A stretch of DNA of 64,000 nucleotides from Moniliella sp. 'wahieum'. Lineage: Eukaryota; Basidiomycota; Moniliellomycetes; Moniliellales; Moniliellaceae. Positions 34,767 through 46,441 of the stretch are shown one piece after another. The stretch lies in assembly GCA_003971905.1 (NCBI GenBank), contig RSEE01000077.1, positions 267,015-331,014 of the forward strand, in the 5' to 3' direction. The translations under genes were made by a program, and so were the position numbers. Positions within the stretch are counted from its first letter, which is position 1; each line of letters opens with the position of its first letter. A model generated the notes under the pieces. That model had not been told where the DNA came from. It did no database searches and saw nothing but the letters and a program-made list of their open reading frames with translations.

Positions 34767-36209
34767 TTACCCAACAGTATGCCTCCCGCTCGCCAGAGAT
34801 CCCCCCAAGAAGGCTTGGCGAATAGAAAGGATAGTACGGGGCACGACAGCGAGGAGGAAGAAGGATTGGATGGGGAACTGGGCCATCCCCCACCGCCCCA
34901 TCCATCCTTCGGTGATCAAGGCAATGGTTAACACGGACGCCAAATGCGTCAGGGTGGAAACGATGACAAAACGGATCATGTCCACTAAGAATTGGCGGCG
35001 TGCGGCCGAGATTGGCAGCTCTCCAGGTCGCAAGCCTTGCAGACGGATCACATCCCACGGCCGTACGGTTGCAGTGCCATTCCCTCGATTCGCCAGCTCG
35101 ACATCCATGCCGCCAGCCCCATGATGACCACCGTCACATACTGGATAAGGTAAACTGCAATGAGCGTAGGCAGGTGCAGGCGAAAGTGGTGACATTTGAA
35201 CCCCATTTTGAGGGCAGGCACCGGAGTGGAAAACCTGAGTACAAACCGCAAAGAAAACAACACCACAGAATTAGTTGCCAACCTACATATACGCGGAGGA
35301 AAGGGTTGCAGTACTCACAACTCAGCTGACGCCACAGTCGCTTGTCCGATCCAAATGCCAGCGATGACGAAGATGACGAGAGACAGGGTAGGCGTAAGCC
35401 AAACCACACGGGGACTGAATATGAGAAGGGCGACATGGGCGCGAAGGAGGACAATGATGTCAACAAGGACGCAGGCCATACCATGAAGCACCACAAGCCC
35501 GCGGAAAGTTCCATTGCAGTGCTGGGTGCGATACAACACCACAAACAAAGTGCCACATAAGGGACCACGATGATCCGCAAGAGGAAAAAGCAGGCACTGA
35601 GCAAGAGCGCGCGAGACTGGGGAGAGAAGAGACCCCATTGGCTGGGCCAGGACATGAATTTCTCTGCCTTCTTCAGCCATGTCGCCTTGGAGGAATGAGA
35701 AGACACCCAACGTGATTGTTGCTTATCATTGGAACTTGGCGGGCCGCGTAGTGGAATATTATGAAGGATGCCATGCTGGTCCAACGAGGAAGAAACTGTG
35801 CCATTTGCCCCCGAAGGGATGGTAAGCGATTTCCGTAGGCCGCCGAGGGTTCCTGACGAAAAGCGGAGACGCGGGCGAGGCCGTCTCCTTTTCGTCCCAG
35901 ACCGAGGCAGGAGCCTGGGGAGGTTGGAGGGACTGAGCAGACGTAAATGTGGCTCTAGCGGAGGAGAAGTAGGAGCGAAAAATAGGGAGATGGTACAGTT
36001 GAATCTCGGACGGAAAACTGGTGAGTACCTCCCAGAGAAGAATGCCACCGAAAACAGGCCAGCCAGAGCAACACCGCACGATCGTATGCCCAATCGTTCA
36101 TATGCGCAAAGGTATAGTTCCCTTCCATAGTGGACACCCATAGCGGTAGTACGCCGGGGACCGTCGATGGTGTTGCTGAAATTGGAATGGAATCAGTGAG
36201 GATGGGCAT
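34767..36209 (-). CDS. Multi-pass (about seven-helix) membrane protein of unknown function
   Basis: This is a fungal integral membrane protein without a known role. ATG at 36209 begins MPILTDSIPISATPS and includes an N-glycosylation site (MEGNYTFA), then a first helix (AVLLWLACF, continuing GGILLWEVLTSFP in the next frame). After a polar loop of about 100 residues come helices around SRALLLSACFFLLRIIVVPY, VVLHGMACVLVDIIVLL, TLSLVIFVIAGIWIGQA, LPTLIAVYLIQYVTVVIMGL and MIRFVIVSTLTHLASVLTIA, ending FFLLAVVPRTILSIRQAFLG. The pattern, including the final helix with a basic RxILSIR tail, resembles the 7TM receptor-like proteins common in basidiomycetes; this is inference. An intron lies near 35230-35320. 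Several frame breaks occur and the true stop may lie beyond 34767. Confidence 0.6.
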
Positions 36210-37982
36210 AGCGATGCTGGGTCACTATTGTCACCACAAAGAAGAGGATGGAGGGCGGGGAGAGACAAATGACAGAGAAAAGGATGTGGGGAAGATGAGA
36301 TGAAGCTGATGAAGAGGGGGGGAAGGAAGAAGGCTGAATGTCAGGAAAAATATGGAGATGACTACTATGAGAGTGGATGGACTGGAGAATGAAATAGATG
36401 AAGAGCTGTGGTTTCTTAGTGGCGGGGGGGTGGGGGAGGATTCTTCGATCGAGAAGGTTAAGCTATAGTGTGGGGAGATTCATCACGTTCATCGTACTGA
36501 GCTATTACTATGAAGCGTGGAGGATGTATAGAGCAAGTATAGAGCAGAGATAGATAAGGGGTTTGCGCGTGCGCCACACAGAGTGGACGATTCATGATGA
36601 GGCCATGAGGGCGCGTTAGCTGTAGCATCACTCCCAGCACAACACTTAATGGAGAACCGAATGACTTGCTGAGAGGTGAATGACAGAGGGAGAACAAAGT
36701 ATAACACACAGTCAGAGGCTGCGGTTGTATAACTTTTTTCTTCGTGCGAAAGTGCGAAAAGTCCGGTACCATTGCCGTGCCGAGCCAGCCTCACGTCAGA
36801 GTTGGAGATCTACGAACCCTTGCCGCGCCTATACCTGTGAAACACGAAGGGGCTGTGGGAGAGATGTCTATTTTGCGCACGACTGAGTACTGATGGTCGC
36901 ACGTTTGTAATGGAGCGAAGCATATATCGAGGAGTGGTATTAATAGCGCTGCAGCTAGTCCGTGGCGACCGATCTGCGCTCAGGCTCTGAGCTCACCAAA
37001 AAGAGTATGGTGTGTGAGAGCCACATGCGAATCATATGAACGTACACAGGAACACAGAGCAAGTCCCAAGCGCAGCCGGACAGTAGGCTACAGCAAAAAA
37101 ATCGCGCCCACACCGCACCACCAAGCTCCAAGGGGCCACAGTGTCTATCACCATAGTACTCCAGACAAGATCCCTTTTTACACGGGTGTTTTGGCGCAGC
37201 GAAATGCCTGGAAGACGACATTTTAGCTTGACTCGGGCCGCCTCAGGCTGCGATACTTTGATCAGAACTGAGTGTGCTGAGGTGCTAAGTGCTCGCTCAT
37301 TAAGTTCATTCAGCCCATATTGAGATCTGAGACCTGGCCTGCTCCTTTTCCCAGTCCAGATAAAGTTCACACGAAACGCTTGAACCAGGTTTTCAAGTGC
37401 CCCGCCCCCTCTCCCAAGCAAAAAAAAGGTTCTCCTGAACGCCTGATCGCTCGACCCTTCGTACCGCCGTTGCTGCGCCCACCACTCCCTAGCACTATTA
37501 GGCTCGCACAATGCATATTGGATCCACACATCTCCTGCTGTTGTGTTCGCGGTGACGATCCTGTCCACCCCTGGCCTCATGATCTGCATGATCGATGGTC
37601 ATACATGCGTCAACAATCTCGCCGCCTGGTTCTAAGTACCTTTCCCCTCTGCAACTGATGAACTCTGGCCCGGTTGCTACGGAATCTAAGTGTGAGCCTG
37701 AGCGACGGGACGTCCCCCAAGTCCCTAGTTCTCTTCGTCAAGGTAGTCAGGTAGTCAAAAGGTGGCCAAAAGATGGTCCAAGCCGTAGTAACGGTAGTCG
37801 CTTTAGTCACTAGTCACTAGTCACTCGTCACGGGGAAATGCAGGGAAGGGGAAGGGGAAGAACGAAGACGGGGGGCAGAAAGAGTATAAAAGAGAGGCAT
37901 TGAAGCTACAAACTGAATGATTACGCTGCCGTCGGACGCAGTGTGCGCGTCCGCCCAGGCCCAGTAGACCGACGCGTCCCAC
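36210..37982. other. Intergenic region (1.8 kb)
   Basis: No gene is recognised. A 185-codon minus-strand frame (37032-37589) lacks motifs. GCTCAG words occur near 36965-36993 and a GTCACTAGTCACTAG tandem lies near 37803-37830. Confidence 0.45.
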
Positions 37983-40900
37983 TTAGTCCGGGGGACGGGC
38001 TGGGCCCTTGACACCGACCACGGTACCGGCACCGGCAGCGATACTACCCCCGCCCGCGCCCGCACCCGCACCGGCACCTGCTACAGCAGAAGCAGAAGCC
38101 GAGGCTGAGGCGGAAGACGCAATGGTCGTTGTGACCAACGCTTGCCTCCGTCCGGCCACGATCCAAGGATGGCGCATGGCCTGTTCGGGCTTCATCCGCC
38201 GGTCCGGGTCCCAAATCAAGCAGCGCGAAACAAAGTCGATGAACAAATCTTCTTGGGCCTGAGCTGCGGCAGCGCCACCGGTCGTGCCCGAGGAAGAGGA
38301 TACGGTACTGCGCCTGCTGGTTTGCCGCGCCCACCGCCCCGTAAGAGTTGGGTGAGCGTCTTGCTGCCTGGCCGACGACGACGGTTCTTGCTGTTCTTGA
38401 CGGGGCGTGGGTGGCCCGTGGCGTCAAAGAAGAATTTCCGTCGGGCGGAACGTTCGATGAGGTACTTGTCAGGTACCCCTATCACCTCCATGATGCACGC
38501 CAGCTGTTCCTGTTCGTTCTCTCCTGGAAACAGAGGGTAGCCCGTGTAGAGTTCGGCGGCAATACAGCCCACGCTCCACATGTCGATCGCAGTGTGGTAC
38601 GCTAGGCCGAGAATGACCTCGGGGGAGCGGTAGAAGCGGGATTGAATGTATGTGTACACCCGTTCCGTCTCAAAACACGACGAACCAAAGTCGATGACCT
38701 TGATGGCCGACTTGGCGGGGTGGCAAAGAAGGATGTTTTCCGGCTTGAGGTCGCAGTGGACAACGTGGCTTGCGCAACAGACAGAGCGACGACAAGACTT
38801 GCACCGTCATCCGTCTGACCAGACGTAAACTTAGCCCTACATACCCGTTCGCCTTGATCAGCTCGTAGAGGTTGATGTTGAGCAGTTCGGTGGCAATGCA
38901 CAAGTGCTCACGGAAGCAGAAGGATTGGGTCATGGTGATCACATGATGCTTTTCCTCAGCGTCCCATTGGGTTAAGTGCCGCAAAATGTCCACCTCGGTG
39001 AGCGCCTGGTGTTGGAACCGGCGCTTGTTGCGAATCATCTTGATCGCGACCCACTTGCCCGTCTTGTGGTCCTTGCAGCGCAGCACCTGCCCAAACGAGC
39101 CTCGGCCCAGCAAATCCATCACCTCGTACCGATACGCCAGATGGTCCCGTGATACCGCCTTGTAATCCCCACGGTCATCGTCGTAGCCATAGTTGTTCTC
39201 GGGCTGGTCGAGCGAGGGGGAAAACTTGGTGGCGTGTTGGCCACAATAGTAAAACGTCTCATACTCTGCCATCTCACGCTCAAACGCAGTGAGGTGCGGG
39301 CCATACATCACCTCTGCTTGACGACGCGACAGCGCACGAGCCGGCGGCACCGACGCTGGCGGTTCCAACATGGCCTCAATTTCTTCCTGTGACGCACCTG
39401 CTTTGCGCTTCTTGGCTTCCGCTCGACGCGCAAACCCAGCCATCTCTTCATCTCCAGCCCGCTCATCGTCCCATGTCTGCGGGTGCGGAGAGGTGGCGGA
39501 ACTACGCACCGCGGTACGGCTGCTGTTCCCGCCCCTTGAGGTGCCGCGCACGGCGAGCGAGGGCCCAGACTGTCCTAGCGTCGATACTGGTGGTGCACGC
39601 TCGTGCGAGACGAGACCGGATGATGTGGAAGGGCCAGGAGGTAGGTTGAGCGTCAAGGTGGCCCTCTTGCCTCCCGCGCCAGGCGCAGTAAATGTGGTTC
39701 CTGTTGCCGGCTTGCTTGCGTCTGCACCCTTCTTTTTGGGTTTGCTCTCTGGCAGCAAGGAGCGCAACAAGTCCATCTCAGAAGAAGACAAGTCCGATGA
39801 CTGAAGCGCAGCGCGGGCGCGGCGCAGAGCCTCCTCCACCTCCGGTTCCGTCTGGGCGGCCGTGTAGGCTGAGATGATGTCCAATACGGGTGGCGGACTG
39901 GCGGCGCGATGGGCCGCTGGCACCGACTCCGACTCCGGCACTGGCTCGTCCAATTCCCTCTGTTCTGCTACACGCGCAAGACGTGGCAGGTTGACTTCTT
40001 TCTCAGGGAGGGAAGAGGAACTCCCTTTTTTCGAAACATTGTGCAACGCATCGGCCGGTACGCCCGCAGCACGGAGGGCAGCAATGGCGCGTGGAATGCG
40101 CGAGGGCGCTGTATCCGTCGGATTGGGATTGGTCTCTGCTGGAGTAGGTTGAGGGTTGTTAAATCTAAATAATCTGGAGGGGGATAGACGTCCCGGCTTG
40201 GGATTGGACAGGGCCGCATCCTTCAACTTGGCCCCTAGACTCGAACCCGAATTGGTATGGCGCAACGTCCGGCGTATCTCGTCCTTGCCCGTGGGCGACT
40301 TGGAGGGAGTGCAAGGTGCCGGCGGCGGATCTAGTGGCGGGACGTTGATGGGCGGAAGCAGGGGAGTAGCCATAGGCTTTCCGGCCGACATGCCTGGCAT
40401 AGTCTACAGCAAAGTGTGAGTAAGTAGAGAGAACACCAAAAGCAACCAGAGGCAGACATACCGTTGTCCGTCTTCTTGGTTGGTCTGCCCGCTTCACCGT
40501 CCTGGGGGCGATGTCTGTCTTCTCACCCTTGGATACCTGGGCCTGAGCGGCTTGGGGTGCCTGAGCAGAACGGCGGATACCCGCTTGCGCCTTCCCCTCC
40601 CGTTGGGCTGACTGATCTCCTGAGATCTGCCTCTGGAACGAGGGAAGCATCTCGCCAAAACCCGTCTGTAGACGGCGCCGCGTCGCGGCCGTCTGAGCGC
40701 TGGCAGAGATTTCCCCAGGCAAGGTTGATCGTGTTGCGCGGCCGTTGATGAAGGGCGCCCCCCCCCCTGGGCGCCGGAGGGGGAGGAGGAGGAGGTTCAT
40801 CCTGTGCTGCTTCCGGCACCACGTCCGGACTGGGATCCCCGCGAACCTTCTTTTCCTCCTGTGCCTCCTCAGCGCTATATTGGGCGCTACTGTAGCAGTT

Positions 40901-42463
40901 TGGGGAGATGGGGGTGGCGAAGGGGAGGACTGGGAGGAGATTCGCCCGTCGGTTTGGGGAAGGCTGTGATTCCCATGAGCTTCAGGGATGGAACCCACCA
41001 GTCCAGGGAAGCCTGAGGCCGTAGCGCTAAAGCGAGAGGTGGCAGGGATCCTGCGAGCAGGTAACACGCGAGCCGCGCATGTTGGGTGGAGGGGAAAATG
41101 CACGCCCAGTATGGAAACCCTTGGCTTCATGATTGGTTGTATGCCCGGGAAGACGGGATGCGGGAGCTGCGGCGGCGAGGGCGCGTCGCGGTCGAACAGC
41201 CGAATCGGAAGGTGCGGCAAGTTGTTGTGAGATCAAGGACGAGGCGGGCTCTGCTACACCAGTAGATGCCACCCTGCTCACCCCATTGGTCACAGGAGCT
41301 GAGACGTGGCGCGCAGTCGAGAGACGGGGGCGAACCTTGTCCATCGGGGCGGCAGAGGGTTTATCTCGCGCCATCATTGTTGATACTGTACGACGGGCTC
41401 GAGGTGTTGAAAGTGTCGAGTTGGCCCCAGTTCCGGGCCCTGTCCCCTGTCCTAGACCAGTCTCGCTCGTGCTTGTCGTGCTAGCAGCTCGGGCAGAGGC
41501 ACGAGTCGAAGCGGCGTACCGAGCGACGGGTGCCTTACTCCTTGTTCTGAGCGGACGAGAGGCAGAGCTTTCCTCTTGCACCGCTGAGCTGGAAGCGAAC
41601 GAATGACCGGGGTGGCGGATTGGCGGTGCAGACTCGGTTGAGCTGTTTGCATCGTCTACCTGCAATGGATTGGGGGGAGCAACACACTTGAGACGAGCTT
41701 GGCTTTTCCCTTGCCCTTGTCCTTGTTGGCCGGGTTGATGAGAGGTGGGCAAACGGGGAACGACTCGTCGCCGAGGAAACTCATGTCAGATGTGAGGGGG
41801 TCGGTTTCGAAGGATTCACCTGCGGGCTCTTCCGGAGGGAGGGGTACCCGCTCTTGCTTGGCCATTTCTGCATTGCGTACCTTTACACCGGGTACCTGCA
41901 TGTCTCTTGCTCTTTAGCTCTTGCTCTTCACATGAGGAGCTGCGTTGCTCCAGCACCTTGAGCCCCTCATCTGAGTTCGAATAGGCCTCCTCTTCCTCGT
42001 CCTCTTCCTCGTCCTCTTCTTCCTCCTTCTTCCTCCTCTTCTTCCTCATCCTGCTCCTCCTCATCCTGCTCCCCATCCTGCTCCTCCTCACGCTCCTGCT
42101 CCTGCTGCTCATCTTCCTCTGCCTCGTCATCGGAGCAGGTATGGGAGGAGTAGAGGTGCTGGTGAGGCGGGAAGGAGACTTGGTGGGATCGTCCTCGCTG
42201 GAGGCATCGGATCCGGCTTCGCTCAGGGCAGGGAAAGCGGGACGGAGTGCGTCGTGGCTTGTGCCGTGGTGGGCATCGCAGAGCAGGGGGAAGCGGTTGG
42301 ACAGGTGGCTGGGTGTGTCGCGGGGCACGGGGAGCGTGGCGGCGGCGGAAATGGAGCGGTCAAGGTGGTTGAGGGAGACGGAGAGGAGCGTGTCGTCGGG
42401 TCGCGCCTCCTCCTCCTCCTCCTCCTGCTCTGCACCGGGGTGTGCGCTGGCGTGGTTGTGCAT
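37983..42463 (-). CDS. DYRK-family protein kinase, Pom1-like
   Basis: This is a dual-specificity Tyr-regulated kinase, closest in motif to the Pom1/DYRK2 class that couples polarity and cell cycle in fungi. A long disordered N-terminal region (about 800 residues, Ser/Pro-rich, with acidic and AT-hook-free basic patches) precedes the DYRK homology box ([14 protein letters not shown]). The kinase domain has [43 protein letters not shown], a frame-broken [17 protein letters not shown], the [18 protein letters not shown] activation loop with the autophosphorylated Tyr pair, [20 protein letters not shown], and the insert [14 protein letters not shown]. The tail is Ala/Gly-rich; stop TAA is at 37983. 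An intron (GTATGT to CTGTAG, about 40397-40460) precedes [10 protein letters not shown]. The start is uncertain: ATG at 42463 ([10 protein letters not shown]) or ATG at 42675 in another frame. One stretch of 1.7 kb (38670-40400) has no break. Confidence 0.9.
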
Positions 42464-42675
42464 GGGTGAGGAGGAGGAGGAGGAGGAGGAGGCGAGGCCG
42501 AGGGGGAGCGGGAGAGGGCGGGCGGGGGGGGGGCGCTGGAGGAGCGGCGGCCAAGGGCGGGCGGGAGAGGCGGGTCGGCAGGCGGAGAGGAGGCGGTGGG
42601 GACGGCGGCGGGGAGGGCGGAGGAGGAGTGGGGGCGGATGGGGGCGGGCATGCTGGCGCGTGTGCTGCGGCGCAT

Positions 42676-43319
42676 GGGGGGTGGGGGGGAGGCCTGCGGG
42701 CGGCGCAGCAGGCGGGCGGCTGAGGGACGACACGTGCCGAGATGCGCGAGCGCGGTGAGAGGGGGTGTGCAGTGCCGAATGCGCGGGGATCAGCGTCGAG
42801 GGAGGCGCGGTCGGTTGGGTCGGCGGGGGCCGGCAGGCGTTGCTAGTTACAGCTACTACAGCTACTAGTACGCGCTACTCGCAGCAGTCGGAGCAGGCAT
42901 GCAGGGGCGTACGGACGGGTGCTGAGTAGAGTGCCGACGCGTGACGCGCTGACGCACCAATCCGGCTGAGAGCGGCGATCGCGGATCAACGCTCCACTTG
43001 AACGTTCAACTGCCCAGCGCCAGCCCTGTCTTTGCCGGCGCATTCCACAGCACGCTGGCCCAGTGCCCCGCCAACCCTGCTGCAGACGCCAGCGATCGAG
43101 CGCCGATGCTCGATGCCCCGATTCGATATCATCGTCACACACCCGCCCTCCATCCGCCCGCACCGCGCCAGCCTTGCCGCCCCCTCTCCATCGTCGACGC
43201 CCACACCCAGTATAACCTCGCACATTCCATACCACAGCATCGCATAGCATCGCATTTCCGCCATTCAGTAGCACCAGTACCATTAGGACACACCAAACAG
43301 GAGCCCGCAGCAGCGTCCC
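42676..43319. other. Intergenic region upstream of the DYRK gene
   Basis: The region is GC-rich near the kinase, then mixed. It contains overlapping AGCTACTACAGCTACTAG words near 42848. No gene is recognised. Confidence 0.4.
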
Positions 43320-44588
43320 TCACCGTCCCAGCCCCCCCCTCATTCCGTCGAGTTGCGCAGCGGGCTGGGCGCATGCGTCGCGTGCAGCGGCGGCGTCACC
43401 TCTCTCCGCGTCCTTGGCGCTGCCGTGCTGGGAGCGGCAGCCGAATTGGAATGACTCGACGGGGTGCTGGCACTGCTTTTGGCTGCCTCGCCCCGCCAGT
43501 TCCAGCTTGCGCAACTTGGCTTCCAGCCCCGGCATCTTGCCCGCCTCGTCGTACGTCTCCTGGGAGCGGTACGGTTGCGACGCATTGTACGGCACCTCGG
43601 TAAACAACACCGACACCGACTCGCCATAATGCGACGCCGAATCGTCTCGGCCAGCACGTGCGAAATATCAATCTCCTCCAACTTGGCACACGCCAGCATG
43701 TTGCGCGTCTGCGGCAGCGTGTTGGTCACAATCAGTTTTTCCAACGACGAGTTGCTGATCCGTTCCAGCGCCGGGGCCGAAAGGATGCCATGGTGACCAA
43801 CGCCAGCACCCGCTTCGCGCCATTCTCCGTCAACTTGCGCGCGGCCAGGTCGAGCGTGCCACATGTATCCGCCATATCGTCCACCAGCACCGCCACCTTG
43901 CCCCGCACATCCCCCACCAGCACCATGCGCGACACCTCGTTGGCCCGCTTGCGCTCCTTGTGGAACAGGGCAAAATCTACATTCAGCCGGTCGGCAATCG
44001 ACGTTGCCCGCTTCGCGCCTCCGGCATCCGGCGAGACAATCACCACCTCGTCCAAATCCTCCATCTCGCGAATGTACTGCAGCGTAGCGGGCTCGGCGTA
44101 CAGATTGTCAACCGGCACATCAAAGAAGCCTTGGATTTGCGATGCGTGCAGGTCCATCGTGATCACATGATCGCATCCTGCTTTTTCTAGCATGTTGGCA
44201 ACCAGTTTGGCCGTGATGGGCGCACGCGACTTGTCCTTCTTGTCTTGACGCGCATAGTAAAAGTGTGGGATGACCGCCGTCACGCGCTTGGCCGAAGCCA
44301 CCTTGCACGCATGAATCAGAATCAGCGTCTCCATCAACGACGTGTTGGGCGACGTGAACGGCTTGCCCACCGTCGTTGGCGATGCGGTGGGGGTGACACA
44401 GGACGTGTTGATGATGTACACATCGTACTCCCGCACACTTTCCATGACACGGATCACCGACTCGCCAGCTCATTGCGACCAACCAGCGCCTTGCCCAACG
44501 GAAGACCCAGCCGACGGGCAATCTGCGAGGCCAGCTCGGGGTGAGAGGTGCCGGCAAAGATTTTGATGCCACCCGGCGTGTTCTCCAT
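43320..44588 (-). CDS. PRS: Ribose-phosphate pyrophosphokinase (PRPP synthetase)
   Basis: It makes PRPP from ribose 5-phosphate and ATP for nucleotide, His and Trp synthesis. ATG at 44588 begins [20 protein letters not shown]. Landmarks: [14 protein letters not shown], the ATP-site [76 protein letters not shown], and the ribose-phosphate loop [13 protein letters not shown]. The usual ending is [15 protein letters not shown], found here at about 43560-43630. The frame then continues about 90 residues to a stop at 43320, with a coiled-coil-like piece ([17 protein letters not shown]). Frame breaks lie near 43785, 43630 and 44462. Fungi carry several PRS paralogues; which one this is cannot be told. 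The tail may be real or may follow a missed break. Confidence 0.92.
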
Positions 44589-45026
44589 CGTGAATGAGGA
44601 TCAGAAACAACGGGGACCAAAAGGGGAAAAGGGCGGACTAGGTCCAATTGCCTGGTGTAGGGTGTTGGGGGCGTGGCGATGACGGCGCGAGGTGTGGCGT
44701 TTGCTGCGACTGCGGCTGCGGCTGCTGCTGCTGCAAGCAGGCGCGGTGGATGTGGGGGTGAAGAGCGGTCGAACAGGCGGCCCTTTTCCGAAAAAAAGTG
44801 GTGGCTGCTGCCGGTCCCGGCCGGTCCCGGCGGGTTCAGGGTTGCATGTTGCACCGATGGAAATCAAATTGGGAGGAAGCGTGCTGGTTGCAATTTCAAC
44901 CCCGCTGGGGTTGGGCGCCACCAGTTGTCGCCTCGTGGTATTGCCATGATGCTGCGTTTGGAAGACTTTTTCCTCCACCACCTGGGCAAAACGGGGGAAT
45001 AGGGAGGTTCGAGGGACCAAAAAGGA
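44589..45026. other. Spacer between PRS and tRNA-Gly
   Basis: No gene is recognised. A CTGCGGCTGCGGCTGCTGCTGCTG microsatellite-like run is seen near 44708-44732. Confidence 0.4.
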
Positions 45027-45121
45027 TGCTTCAAAGGGGAATCGAACCCCTGTCACATCGACGTCTTGCTGGACTTGCATCGTGCTGGCAACGATGTAGT
45101 ATACCACTAACCCATTGAAGC
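45027..45121 (-). tRNA. tRNA-Gly(GCC) with a 24-base intron
   Basis: On the minus strand the 5' end GCTTCAA pairs fully with TTGAAGC at the 3' end, followed by discriminator A. The D arm reads GGTTAGTGGTATACTA, like other eukaryotic tRNA-Gly. The anticodon stem is CATCG paired with CGATG, with loop TTGCCA then T, so the anticodon is GCC with the invariant T33. Between position 37 and 38 lies a 24-base intron (GCACGATGCAAGTCCAGCAA then GACG). The T arm is AGGGG-TTCGATT-CCCCT. The intron itself holds a second CGATG that could pair with the anticodon stem. Confidence 0.85.
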
Positions 45122-45418
45122 GGATGATACTGATCGGATCAACATTTAACACCGCCCTAAACCATGTCGACCCGCGTCTACACACACTCTCTTCCTCGTA
45201 CTCGCCTGCGCCTGACGCTTACCACCTCAAACGCTGCGCCTGCATCAAGCCACAGGAAACCTACTGCTGAATTCATAGCATTGGCAGAATTGGAGACAGA
45301 CAAGGACAAAGAAACGCTGTGCCCACCAGGCTCGGCCATTGAGGCAGAACGACGTAGTGGGTTATTGCATACGTGTCAATCTGGGCGCCCTGGGTCCCCT
45401 CCGCCATTAACACCCTCA
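45122..45418. other. Spacer upstream of tRNA-Gly
   Basis: A 99-codon plus-strand frame starts at 45164, but it shows no motif and I do not call it. Confidence 0.4.
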
Positions 45419-46441
45419 TCAGTGGGGCCAGACCAACAACGTGCCAAAACAGAAGATCCGTAGATCACAGAAGCGTACCGAGCCCATCGCCTTGAGCGAG
45501 TGAAGGTAGTACGCTTCCAAGCCCTGGTCGGTAGCCTCTCGTCGCCCACGGGTACGCCCGTGAGGGAAAGCGTAAGCGTAGTGGACCCAGGCCCTTCCTC
45601 CAGTGGTGGTCAGTTCACCCGTATGCCCAGCAGGCCAGGTGGACAGGCGCCAGCTCTGCTTGAGTTCCGTAGGCCGCTTCGAGACAAGGTGTGGCCAGTC
45701 ACGTTGCCCCCAAACAGGGAGAAGGCTCCACCTGGCACCAAGTTGACCTGCGCCGGTGCCTTGGTCCACATCGGAATCTTTTGAGGGTTGGTCAGCAGCT
45801 CCCACAGATCGTCCGCGCTGATCATCAGGTTGGTAGTGTGGGTGAGCGTCTTGGGCGATGTGCTGGTCGTCGTCTTCTTGGCCGCAGCGGAGGCTGGGGC
45901 GGACGAAGGTTGCGCCGGGGCGGCAGCGGGGGTCGAAGCAGCAGTACCAGTGGCCGCAGATTCGGCCCCGGCCCCGGCAGCGTCGTGACCCAAGATGGCC
46001 GCGTGGGAAGCAATGAGCTCTTCACGGAAGGCATGCAACTTGGGCAAAAGCTTGGGAACGAGTTGCTTGCGCACGGCATCGTAGATCTTTGGCTGTCGTT
46101 GCCCGCCTCCGAGGTGGTCATTTCCGATTGCCACGTGTACTCGTCGCCCTCGTCTTCCACTTCGTGGCTGACCTCGGGGAAGGTAAGGGTACCCTTGGTC
46201 GTACCCGCCGTATCCTGCCAGGTGAGGGTGATGGAGGTGTCGTAAATGGTGATGAGTTTTCCCTTGCGGTTGCCCAGCTCAACGTCGCCATCAAAGGCAG
46301 TGACAGCCGTTGTCGACACCTCCCTTCCCCGACTGGAGAAGGGATGGACACGCCGACGAGCGACGACTCAAAGTACGTCTTGGCCCAGGGCGTGCAGCCG
46401 TGGGAGCGCCAATGGTAGAACTTGTTCCACTGCTGCGACAT
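45419..46441 (-). CDS. AHA1: Activator of Hsp90 ATPase
   Basis: This cytosolic co-chaperone stimulates Hsp90 ATP hydrolysis. ATG at 46441 begins MSQQWNKFYHWRSHGCTPWA, then KTYFESSLVGVSI; the N-terminal domain continues VELGNRKGKLITIYD, ITLTWQ and GTLTFPEVSHEVEDEGDEYT. A long Ala/Pro/Ser/Thr linker follows (about 45 residues near 45880-45990), then the C-terminal START-like AHA1 domain: LTHTTNLMISADDLWELLTN and APAQVNLVPGGAFSLFGGNV. After further breaks comes WRLSTWPAGHTGELTTT, and QGLEAYYLHSLKAMG near the end. The end is not certain: the frame reaches FGTLLVWPH and a stop at 45419, close to the usual LGTVL ending. About 340 residues fits the family. At least four frame breaks occur. Confidence 0.92.

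Noticed and set aside
37032-37589. 185-codon minus-strand frame
   Set aside because: No motif, no splice structure and no family resemblance; treated as chance.
42141-42758. 205-codon plus-strand Gly/Arg/Glu-rich frame
   Set aside because: It is the antisense of the DYRK gene's low-complexity N-terminal region.
45164-45463. 99-codon plus-strand frame beginning MSTRVYTHS
   Set aside because: Lies in the tRNA/AHA1 spacer, no motif and no plausible promoter or homologue.
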